DNA of 64,000 bases, taken from contig NC_067289.1 of assembly GCF_020740795.1 (NCBI RefSeq), positions 25,476,108 through 25,540,107 on the forward strand. Direction: 5' to 3'. Made by a program: the position numbers and the translations under genes. The notes below the pieces were generated by a model. The model had not been told where the DNA came from. It did not search any database and was given only the letters and a program-made list of their open reading frames with translations. Of this stretch, positions 39,786 through 51,400 are shown in pieces; position 1 is the stretch's first letter; each line of letters opens with the position of its first letter. This DNA is from Apus apus (Eukaryota; Chordata; Aves; Apodiformes; Apodidae).

Positions 39786-41010
39786 TCATTTAATTCCTTG
39801 TCTTTTCATTATTAATTTTTTGAAGGGTGTTTCGATGGGCAGTCAGGGGGTGCAGGTTTGTCACCTCTTTCTGCTGCCAACATGTGTACTCTTCACTGGA
39901 CACCCTCCTCCTGCTGAAGTAACTTGCAGTCAGGACAAAACCTAGACCTGCCAGAAAAATGTTTCTGAAGTGGTTTGAACACACTGCATTGGCTTGGGTT
40001 GGTTTTTATTCATCTCTAAAGTTGAAAGTAAAAAAAAATCCCTCATTTTACTGGCATCATTTAACACTCTTCAAATTAACTTTTTTTCCCCTCAAAATAA
40101 GTGGATCTTTCTTTATGGCCTCTGCCTGCTTATTTGCTGCTGAAAGGAGCCTTTCCATTTTGTTTGCATAATTCTACTGTCTGTAGCCTGCCACTTCTTA
40201 TAAAGGAAATCATCTGTATCTATTTCACTCTTAAGTATTTAGCTCTGTATTTAGCTCACAGACAACACCTTTCTGGCCAACTTCTCTCACTGGTCAGACC
40301 CAGGTCAGCCTGCAGGCAGGGTATTTTGCCTGGTACCCCACTGCTCTCAGAGCAGTCAGGACCTACAGGCTTTTGCTCAAAGTGAGGGACAAAGCCATTT
40401 CCTTTCCATAAAATAAAATATTTTGAATATAATTTCAATACATTTTTGGATTCCTGTGCATCTGAGAAGGAGAAAGCATCAAATTCTACCTCCGGAGGTA
40501 AGAAAAGGAACCTGTTTGCTACTGCCAAAGTAATTATGCTGTTAAAAGCTGCATAATGGTCAGAGCCTTTTGTGCTGCCCAAGAAGCAGATTTTGAAATG
40601 CTTAGTTAATTTTCAGAGTGAAACATGCAACGCTGGGGGACACGGCCCAGAGCAGGGGAGTGAGGCGGTGCCGGTTTCCACCTCAGCAAGCTGGGACCGA
40701 GCTTTTGGAGAGGCTGGTGACAACTGCAGTGGCATTTCAGTGAACTGTCCAGAGGACATTCACCTTGTTCAGGCCCAGATGTTGTACAGGACAGAGTTTG
40801 CCTCAGGAGACCGACTTGGAGGAGGAGCTCCTGCCAGAGCCACCCCAGCCCAGTCCTGGGCTCCCCATGCTCCCTCCTCTGGCCCCAGGGCTCTGTCCCC
40901 TGCCCAGCCCTGGGTACAGCTGCAGATGTTTCCCTGTGGAAAAAAAAACACATCTCCATTTTCAACACAAACCGTTGCTGTTTCAAGATCAGTAACAGGG
41001 CTCTAGGTGT
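39786..41010. other. Convergent intergenic gap between SSR3 and KCNAB1
   Basis: About 1.2 kb between the two candidate polyadenylation sites. No gene or repeat family recognised. Open frames around 40572-41025 on both strands look like chance products of a GC-richer patch. Confidence 0.6.
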
Positions 41011-41014
41011 GAAA

Positions 41015-42380
41015 TGGATGCACAAAATGCTTTTATTGAGTCCAAGCAGAAATCAGAGTCAGACAGCATGTCTGGACGTACAGCAGCGAGGTTCAGTTAC
41101 ACGTACCACAGCTCAGGGGATTAAATACAGGAGGAGACAACTCAAGGACCAGGATCTGATCCCGTGGCCACTGAAGGCAGCACAAGCTCTGCAGCTACCC
41201 TGGAGCCAAGGGGACTGGGGTCTAAGGGTCCTACCCCTGGGAAGCATGTGCCAAAGGACACAGTTCCATACGAGTGAGAGCTACTGAAATCATCGGAGCA
41301 TTTTACAAAGCAAACTCATGGGAAAACATGGCTTGGTTCTTGAGATGGGCAAATTAATATAGAAGTGCTCACTGTCAGAGGGATGAAGTGCTCACAAAAA
41401 CCCTACCTGTTTACAACGTGTCTGAAAAACACCATGTGTTTACTTATGCCCTGTTCCAGAACAGTTAAAGCAAAGGTGATCTTCCACCAAAGTACATACC
41501 TGTTTTTTCCTGGTATTTTTCAGCAGCTATACATTATATATAAATATCTATATCCTTAAAAGCTCAGGAGTATTGAAATTTGCATTAGCTATGTCTACAA
41601 GCAGGCAGAAGTAGAGGCAGGCTTCTACAGATGCAAAAACCTGTATTTTTAACATGGCTTTCTTGATTTAAGGTTTATGTAGAATTAGGATTTTGCATTG
41701 TTTTTATTAACCTGACATGCACGTTTGGTGTTTCTAACAGTGCTCTTCTGGCCTGTACCCAGAAATACTTCCCAGGAGCACTCCACAGCTGGAATAATTG
41801 TATAGTTAGGAGCTGAGCTATCTAATTTCTAACCAATTCTCTATCCTACATCTTTTACTCAACTACAAACGAAATCTAGAGCATACATTCAGCATAAAAA
41901 AAGGAAAACAACCAACAGAAAATTTGAGCTTGCCCCTTCTATCTGTTAACCTGAAGAAACTTTATAGTTGGGATTTCCCAAATGTGGTTTTATTAAAACC
42001 TTAAGTTGTATCTGGCTTTTCTTCATTGAAAAAATAGATCTGTACATCCTTCTCTAATTACCAAGTACCTGAAGGTTAGAAATTATTTTTTGCTTTACAA
42101 GTGTTTTTCACAGCACAAGCATGAGGTGCTAAGAGGAAAGTAAAAATTAATGAATCCAGTCGAAGGTAAGAAAATACAAGATTATTCTTGGTTAGAAGAG
42201 AGATCGACCTGTGCTTTTAAATTTCACTGCAGATTAGTAGCCAGAGCACACACCTGGAGGGCTCCAGTGAGAGCAGACACCGAGCAGCTGAATGATTCTG
42301 AAGGCCGGATATTGACTCGGGGCTGTACCTCAGTGCAGAGCACTGGTTAAACCATGCAGTCCAGGGAATCATGCATCACA
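41015..42380 (-). other. KCNAB1: KCNAB1 3' UTR (candidate extent)
   Basis: AT-rich sequence downstream of the KCNAB1 stop codon on the minus strand. The minus-strand AATAAA opposite 41032-41037 gives a 1.36 kb UTR. Other hexamers opposite 41703-41708 and about 41987 could give shorter forms. There is no coding signal. Confidence 0.5.
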
Positions 42381-42470
42381 TTATGACCTGTAGTCCTTCT
42401 TGCTGTAGGGCTTGTTGCCCAGAATATTATCTATTTCGTTTACAATATGGGATGTCATCTTTGGGAGGAC
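42381..42470 (-). CDS. KCNAB1: KCNAB1 terminal coding exon
   Basis: Ninety nt encode [20 protein letters not shown] and PYSKKDYRS, then TAA at 42383-42381. PYSKKDYRS is the invariant Kv beta C-terminus. The acceptor ends TTCAG|. Confidence 0.97.
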   Translation of the reverse strand, partial: VLPKMTSHIVNEIDNILGNKPYSKKDYRS

Positions 42471-45400
42471 CTGAAGGTAGAAGAAAACTTGTCGTATCAA
42501 GCTGCCGGGGAAGGTTTTTCCAAATTTTAATCTACGTCTTATCAGATAACACTACCTCTGGGTTTTCTGTGTGACAGATATTTAGACATTCATCTCATAC
42601 CTTTCTCACTTAAAGGAAAAACTACCACAGTGTCTTTGCCCAGTGAGAGAATCACAGAAGTGCTCCTGAGCTTCATCTGCACAATATCGCTCGGCTGCTG
42701 TGGGAAGGGAGCTGGAGGCAAGAGCACCAGAGGAAGCTCTTGTTTGTGAAAAGCAACAGAGAATAACAATGAAGGTGGGTGCAAGTGACATGTGCCCTGC
42801 GGGAGACTTGGCACAGAATATATCACAGCACGTCCTGGAATCAGGTCACTTGCTTTTTCAGACACACTAAACCTGCTGATGCTGCTCCCTTGTTGCTGGG
42901 CATGGCTCTAACTGCCACAAAGGGTGGTCAGTCGTGGTGACACATTAGGGGTTTGTTTAATCAATGTGCAGAATGAGAACTGGAGGGTGACTAAACAAAA
43001 TACAAAGTATTAAAACGAAATAAAGAGTAGGCAGGTGCTAGACTCAAAAGATGCTGGTGTTGCCCCCCGGAGAGCTGGGCAGTACCCACCCCCCACCACT
43101 GCTGAGGTGCCCCCAGCACCTGCACTTGCCTGTATGGCTCCAAGGTTCTCTATCAGCTGCTCAGGGTTGGAAGATCCTAGGAGAACGGAGCTCACCCCCT
43201 CATTTCTGAGGCACCAGGCTGGGAAGATAAGTCACAAGATGGTCAGGAATGTGGGCTTCACCACAGGGCATTACTCCAGAGCCCAGTGTTTGTCAGAGCC
43301 TTTATCTCTAGTTGAAAATTGATTACAACGTTATTTGTCTGAACCTTCACTTTATTCCTCCAGCACTACCAGGGAGAAGATGCACCGGTCAGATAAACCA
43401 GAGTAGATCTTCCAGCATTCAGTCTGACCCTGGTCCCTGGCAATTTATTGTCATTATTTGTCTTAATTACAGGGCTTAGTTTTCCCTACCACAAGTGGCA
43501 GGGCTTCCCCTTTCGGCTCTTGGAGCCACGGATCATTTTTCTAACAGACACGTGTGGTATTTTTCAGCCTTGGCTCTCAGCAGTGCCAAGATAATCGTTA
43601 CTTTAAAAAAAAACACAGCTCAAGGCTGGAGGCCATGGGATGATTTGTGACAAGAGCCCAGGACACAGGCAGGTTTGTGCCCTGCCCTGTCACCTACCAA
43701 CAGCCAGCTGCGGCAGCGTGCACCCCAGGCGCTCGGCGATGGGCGACAGGTCCTTCAGCTTCACCTGCTGCTTCCTGCCCTCCTCGCTGATGATCTTCTC
43801 TTTCAGCCACTGGTAGCACTGGAGGTGAACAACAAGATTTTTAGGCTTCCACCATGGGAAGTTTAAAGCAATTCTAAGCAGCTCTTGGAATGCCACGTCC
43901 AAGCCAGCAGGTAACAGAAGCTGGTAACACAGCATTTTGCTACCTGAAGGAGTTACAGCAGGACCAGGAGGTCTCCTGTGAGAGCCCATGTCTGCATCTC
44001 TCTGGCTTTATACAACTGATGGGCTTGATCTGGAACAGTTTTATTTTTGGACCACTCGATCCCATCACAGAGCACAAACAAGTGAAGTATTAAGTCAACT
44101 TGGGAAGATTTTGACACCTGCCCCCACAAAAAAATAAAAAAATAAAAGAGAGAACAACTGATCTTGCTCAAGCTTCATTAGACTGTTCAAGATGTGAAAA
44201 TTAATTAAATGAAGCTGAGATTTCAGTTCTCTCAGTTCCAGACTTGAAACTTAATTCTTCAGCCTCATCGATTCAATTTGGGTCCCTCTTTGCAATGCTA
44301 CCTGCTTATCTAGCTTTTACCAAATCTTAAGAATATATTTTCTTGGGGAGGAAATCACAAGTGTAATTAAATGCCCCCTTTGTAAGCAAGTCAGTGCAGA
44401 CTGCATCTTTCCTTTAAAGAGCACCAAGCTGAGCAAAAACCAGCACAGGGCTATATGCCAGCCTGCTGGCACTTGCCAGGCAGCACTGGCTTCTGCCTGT
44501 CAGCTGATACAGGGGCTTAAATACCCTTTTTGTTGGGGTTTTTCCCAAATCCATGACATTTTAACTGCTCTTAATGTTATTTCAAACCATTAGATAATAC
44601 ATCTCTCACAGGCACAATGTGGGAGGAGACCCCACAACCCCCAATAAGAATAGGATCAGGATAATAGTGGGAGAAACCAAGTGCTGCGGTGACACTGCAG
44701 TGCTGAACCAGTAAAACCAGCTAGAGCTAAGCCAGTTAGAGCTAACCCAGTTAGCTTACAGTGGTGGGGAACCTGAGCACCTTTACAACCCAGATTCTCC
44801 TGCACTTCGGAGTGTGGTTGCCAGAGAAACGGAGCTGATGTACTGACACAGCAGCACACAGACCAGCCTTCACACCAGGGACCTGGTTCCCCTTTGCCAT
44901 TTCCCTGCCCTCACAAAAGCAGCACATCTACTTTTCTCAAACATGCAACAACAACGAAAATACCTTCAGGGCAGCCCTTGAGCTTTCGGGGACCCCATTG
45001 CCATATTTCCCTGAGATGATCCCACAGGCAAGGGGGGACCACGTCATTGCTCCAACCCCTGCAGAGAGCACAGAGAAGGAGCTGTTAGGGGACTGGGAGA
45101 AATCAGAGTTGTACCAAAAATAGGTCTTACTATTTAAAAAAACAGAAGCAAAACAATTGCAGCTTGCTTCTATTGCTGCTGGCAGTCATGTTCAGTCAGT
45201 GCCCTCAAGGGCATCAGCAGCATCTTCCTGGAAGACACTGAGAAGCTTATTCATCCAAAACCTTATTGTGAGGGCACCTCCAGCCCCCTCCTGGCTCCTG
45301 CTGCAGCAAAGTACCTCAGCTCCTGCCCAGGTACCTCCTACACCCACCCTGTCTCACACCATGGCTTTCCCTCCTGTGTTGGCTCTTCTTGGCAGGGCAC

Positions 45401-48400
45401 CAGCTCCCACCCATCCCCTCTCAGCCTGGTCCTCAGACTCACCAATTTTGTGATACAACTCTGGCAGCTGAACCTCCACTTTCTCTCTCTGGAAGAGGTG
45501 GTATTCAGCTTGTTCACACACGGGTGGTATCATGTTGAACTGCCTTGCAACAGAGTAGGCTTCCTGGAGAAAATAAATCAGTAGAGAAGATACTTCAGTA
45601 AGAGCATCTTGAAGGACATAACCTACCAGCTAACACTGCTGGAATTTTGCTGTCCCTTAGCAAGGTCACATATATCTTTAGGGATAACTTCAGCCAGAGC
45701 AGGTTCTCAGAGCCCCTTTCAACCTGGCCTTGAGTGATTCCAGGGATGAGGTTTCTACCACCTCTCTGGGCAACAACAAATGCCCTGGCAGAGCATTATG
45801 GATGAGCTTGTCCCCACCCCCATGAAGCTGCTGCCGAGAGCCACATCTTCAACAGGGCATCAGTGGCCACAAGCATGGATATCAGACCAAAAGTCTTGGA
45901 GTCAGCCAAGTAAAACCAAAATGAAACAGCCCCCAATTAAACAAGCCAAGACACCCAAACCATTAGACGAGCCCATCTTCTCCTAGTTAACATTGTGCTC
46001 CTTCCAGAACAGGTTTATAAAACTATTTCAGGTGACAAGATGCTGGATGGAGGAAAACACAAACACCTCCAGCCCAGACACACAGGTGTGGTTCAGGTCC
46101 CAGTGTGGCTTTCAGCAGACCCAGCAGCAGAATTAGCAATTGTCAGCTCTCTGAAGCTTAACACTGGACTCTAAAAGCCACCCTTACCATGATCTCCATG
46201 GCGCTCCAGCGGGACGTGCCCCAGTACATGGCCATGCCTTGGTTGATCACGTGTGTCATCGCCCGGACTATTTCTAAAGGAGGGGGCAAATAAAAGTATG
46301 AGAACTGCACAGAGGGCAATTTCTTATTTTTTTTTTTCAGCATCAAATCCTCCCAAAGACACTCGGAAATGCCAAGGACGCCGACAAGCCTGAGCAGCCT
46401 TGTATTAGATGCTGTTTTCTGTTGTGTTCTCCCGCTCGAGCGTGGAGGGGAAAGCGCTGACGGTGCAAAATGCGGAGCCTGGTGACCCGAGGTTGCTGGA
46501 AAACTGCTTTTCCCGGCTGGCTCTGCCCGCCGCCTCCTTCTGGCAGCACTGCCGAAGTCGAACACGAGAGGGCAGCACGGTTGAAAAAATAAACCAAATA
46601 GATTTCTTTTAAGATGTGTTTACTAAAAGCCTGTATCTGCCTCCTGCGTACTTTTACGAGGAATATGAAGCTGCCGGGGCTGACTGACCCAAGGGCCCCT
46701 CTGCAAAACCTGGCACAGCTCCTCAGTGCGGCAGCTTCGTGGTCCTCGTTTTCCTTTGGGAAGCTGCAAGGCTGCGCCTGCTGAGAGGGGATCTTTCCGT
46801 CCCTCGGAAGAGCTGCCGGCTTTGGAAGGGAAAAACACCCACTGTGAACTTTAGTGTGCAAGAAAGAGGGAAAAAAAACCCCTGTCTATCCCTCATGGCT
46901 GCCCAGGAGGTGACAGAGCCTGGTGTGATGCCTCCTGAAGGCTGGAGAGAAAGCAGCCGCTGCTGACTGCCTGCACCTCCTGGGTGCTTCTTGCACCTTG
47001 GTGCCTCTGCTCTTGGATGGTGACTCCCGGCGTCGCTGCCTCCAGATCAAGAGCCTTTTATACCTTAAGGATCCTCATCCCATTTAGGGGGGCGGGGGCA
47101 ACAAAAGCTTGTCAGAGGGCAGAGTGCACCGCCAACCCCAGCGTCGCGGCGCGGTTCCTCCTGCAGGCAGCGCCGGGCGGCTCGGGACGCTGGGCTCCCC
47201 AGGGACCCCCCGAGGGCTGTCCAGGAGACTCGGTGCCTCCGCGCCAGGCTCCTGCCTTCCCGCAGAAGGGAACCTTTCCTCTCCCGTGAAATGGCGGTTC
47301 GGGGGGGGTTTCCCCCTGATGAAAAGTTCAGAGGTCAGGTCTTCTCTTCCTCTTCTCCCATACTTCTCCCTAGGTCTAAGCATTTGTTCTCAGACACGGA
47401 CTTGTCCACTTAAAAGCCCCATTACCAGGCAGCTCCCCTGCTGCCCACTCGGGTGCTGGGTGTGACGGGCACGGCCACCTCTCCCTGCCTCCCTGCCCCC
47501 TCCTCAGCAGCCCCAGCTCTGCGCTGGGCTCAGCTTTCTATTTTGGCAGCACTCCCGCTTAGGAATTTTGATCAGCGTTTCATCAGACACCTCTTACACG
47601 TTTCAGTCCGTGGCTGTTTTCATTTCTCCCACCTCTACTCCTTTCAAGAAAAACTGAAGCTAACCCAGAAAAAAATAATTAAAAATTATATGAATATGTA
47701 TCTCCCCTTGTTTACCAGCCTGTTCCCACGGGCAGGGTGCTGTGAAGAGCACGTGCCTGGGCTGCTCGGGCTCGATGGCACAAATGGCATCACTTCAGAT
47801 TTTAAAATATAAATGAAGGTTTCAAAATCCAGGAAACAGCCTCCAGCAGCACAGTCATGATTTTGAAGTGGTTTAAAGTTCCCTGCTAGGAACCACATCA
47901 CCTTCCCTCCCTGCTCATGGCTGGCTTGGCAGTGGGCTCCTGCTTCCCCAGCACAGTGACAGCTCTGAGACTTTTGAGAAAGGTAAATCCACTTCAGACA
48001 TTTAGATTAAGCAAGCTTTTCCCACTGCCTTGGGGACCAGAGCCACCTAAAAGAAAGCAAGCTGTAGGAAACTCTTTTTTTCCTGTTAGCTGTCAGCTAC
48101 CCAGCCCTGCTGAGGTGGCCTGGGAGAGCAGGGAGCCCTTCGCCTCTGGCTGGGGTGGGTCAGGGGAGATAAAGAAATTCTGTTTTGTGAGGGTGGTGAG
48201 ACATTGGAACAGATTGCCCAGGGAAGCTGTGGCTGCCCCATCCCTGGCAGTGTTCAAGGACAGGTTGGATGGGGCTTGGAGCAGCCTGGGCTGGTGGGAG
48301 GTGTCCCTGCCCATGGCAGAGGGGTGGGACTGGGTGGGCTTTAAGGTCCCTTCCAACCCATCCAGTGATTTAAAGATTTCTAAATTATGGGTCCCTTGCC

Positions 48401-51400
48401 TGCCACTGCCCACAGCCACAAGGCACCAGAGACAGAGGAGACAAAGGGAAAACCTCATCTGCCTGCACAGAGCTCTTAAGAGAGGGAACCACATGAACAT
48501 GGGAACTTCATCCTTGCAGTTACCTGCTTGTACCTTCCAGCATATGACTGCTTTAGCTGCTCGAGCAGGACCCTCACATTGTGGCCTGAGGAGCACTAGC
48601 AGGGAACAGTTTAAGGTCACCTACACATCCCTCCCCAGCAGAAGTGACTATCTGCTCATGGGAACAGCAGAGGCACGTGAGGAAAGGGGGCAGGGAGGGA
48701 GTGTCTTGAGGAGGCAGCTCCGCGCTCCCTGTGCGTGCCAGCGAGTGCAGAACTGACAGATGGTTCAACAGATGCTCTGGGAGAGAAGTGACTTAGTAGG
48801 TGAACCATAAAAAAAGCATGAAGTACACAAGAAGAATCAGCAGCACACCATTCATAATAGAAGTGTCCCCTGTTTCACCCAGCTCGCCGGCTCCACAGCC
48901 CCAGCGCTCACACCGCGCTGCCAAGCTCCAGCAGCTGCCGAAGCATCTCAAAAGCTACAGCTGCCCAAGATGAGCCGTGGTGTGTTGGCCCAGGAGACAT
49001 GTGTCCTGCAGCACCTCATCAGAGGACAACTGACCTAGCAGGGAGGTCAGTCCTGCCTCCAAGATACAACACAGCATCTTTCTTGACCTCAGCTGCTGCT
49101 GCGAAACCTGCACTGGCCCCAGAATGCCAGGGCAGTTCCCTGCACCTCCACCACAGAATCATTAAGGTTGGAAAAGACCCTCAAGATCATCAAGTCCAAC
49201 TGTAATCTAACTGCCACAGCCCCTGAACCATATCCCAAAGCACCCACATCTAAACGCTTCTTGAACACCTCTAGGGATGGTGATCCCACCACCTCCCTGG
49301 GCAGCCTGTTCCAAGGCCTCACCACTCTTTCAGTAAAGAAAGGTTTCCTAATGTCCAACCTAAACCTCCCCCGGCACAAATTAAACCCATTTCCTCTTGT
49401 CCTATCACAAATTACTTGGGAGAAGAGACCAACACTGGCCCCTACACAACCTCCCTTCAGGCAGTTATTGAGAGCAATAAGGTCTCCCTGAGCCTTCTCT
49501 TCTTCAGACTAAACAACCCTGGGTCCCTCAGCCTCACCTCATAAGACATGCCCTCCAAACCCTTCACCAGCGTCCTTCCTGTTCTCTGGATGCACTCCAG
49601 GACCTCAATGTCTTCCTTATCCTGTGGGGCCCAGAACTGAACACAAACACAAGCACCACGCACTGGCACTGCCAGCCAACAAAATTGGTGCCATCACAGC
49701 TGAAAGTCAAACCAGGAGCTTTGGTGGGACCCATCGTGCTCCAGTTTGGTTCAGTTTTTGTCTACTCAGCCATGACAGCTTCTGCAGCCTGAGAGTCTTT
49801 CTTCTTGTCCTTTTTTAATTTTATAGCTGTGAGGCTGATCTGCTGCCACAGTGTGAGTGGCTGTGGTAGCTCTGAAAAGAGAAGGAATGGGAATCGGTGC
49901 CCACTAAACAGGGCACTGACCCCAAAACACAGTGATGGAGGTGCCTGGATAACTGGGCTGTACCACCACGTACCAGACACATGGTTATCAGCAATTGTGA
50001 AACAGAATTAAAGTGCACAGGTCTTGCAGGTTCCTGACTCTGCTCCTGCATGTAACTGTTCCCTGGTGGCACACCTGGTTTTAGCAGCAGGAAGCTCGGG
50101 CTGTCCAAGGGGACAGGGGCAAGGATGGGGACAGCAGAGCTCCCCTCTAGAGCACCAGGGGCAGGGATATACAGGTGTCATTTGGGACAAAGCAGACTTG
50201 CTTTAAATGCCATCACTAATTCACTTTATCTGCAGCAATCAGGAAAAGGAAATAAAAACCTAAACAAATGTAAAGCCTCCCCTGGGGCATAAAGGAAATG
50301 TCAATTTCCTTCCCAGAGGCACAAATTCATGTCATTGAAGCGTAAATCTATGGGCTGCAGGTCATCACGAATGAGGTATTTCACATTTAAGCTTCCCCAC
50401 CTGAATATTTCATTTAAAAATTGCTTTTCATTTCCTGCCACCACCGGCCTAAGCCAGTAAGCCAGGATCAGCCAGGTGACAGCCTTGGATTCCAGCTTCC
50501 ACTGACCTTCCATGGGGGTGTTATTGTCCGGGCGGTTGGCGAAGACAACGTCCACGTACTCCAGCTGCAGCCTCTGCAGAGAAGCCTTTAGCCCTGGAGA
50601 CAGCCAAGAGAGACAAGGAGCTGAAGGTGAGGGTGGGAGCACAGAGCTGGCCAGGACACAGCAGCCCCACATCAGGACTCCAACACAGCTCATTGGATTG
50701 ATACACAGAGACATTTCAGATGGATGTGCACACAGCCATAGAGCATCTGAGCAGGACGTGGTGTGGTGTTGTCCCACGTCTCTGCTGTCCATGCTAAGAA
50801 GAAAACATCACCAGTTGGGCCACCTGCAGAGCCCTCCACTTCCACCAGGATTTGCTTTATTTTGGAATTATGCCGAGATTTGGATCGGAACAGGTGCTGG
50901 TTTCCAACCATGTCCGTGGCCATCAGGAGGTGGGGACTGACCTAATCTCTCTGCTTCTGGTCAGAGGTTATTTAATCTAAGGTGTCTCACAGACCCTTTC
51001 CCTTTCAGCCTGGGGCACCTCTCCCCAGTCCTGTCCCACCTAACAAAGCCCAGTGGGACCTTCCAGACATGCCAGCCTGCTGACACTCTGCTAGGTACGT
51101 CATGGTGAGCAGATAAAGCACCAGAAGGAGGTGACTCTCTGGGCAGGGTGACAGGCTGTGTCCACCAGCACAACACACGGGGCAAAAGAGGTTTGCAGAG
51201 CAGGACAGGGCACCCCTTTGCAGCTACAGTCCAGGCTCCAACAGCTTTTCCCTGAGGATCAGATGGAGGTGGCATGAAAAGCCTACATACATATATGTGT
51301 GTGTGTGCGGGCGCATGAGAGGGAAGAGGATTTCTAACAGTTATTTTCTTTGAATCTTCCCAGGAACAAAATGTTTTTATGAATGTTCATGAAGAATGAG

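Larger units (their letters stand above)
42471..50506 (-). other. KCNAB1 3' introns
   Basis: Introns between the seven 3'-most exons: 42471-43129, 43219-43697, 43819-44963, 45059-45442, 45564-46187 and 46274-50506. All are short except the last, which contains two CR1 fragments (48168-48372, 49152-49665) and a GC-richer stretch at 46.4-47.5 kb. No other gene recognised. Confidence 0.8.

Noticed and set aside
42381-43818. Assignment of the potassium-channel beta gene to KCNAB2
   Set aside because: [12 protein letters not shown] and [17 protein letters not shown] are KCNAB1-type, and the neighbour SSR3 fits the KCNAB1 locus.
47917-48753. 279-codon plus-strand frame in a KCNAB1 intron
   Set aside because: Its only recognisable part is the CR1 ORF2 C-terminus at 48168-48372; the rest is random sequence fused to it.
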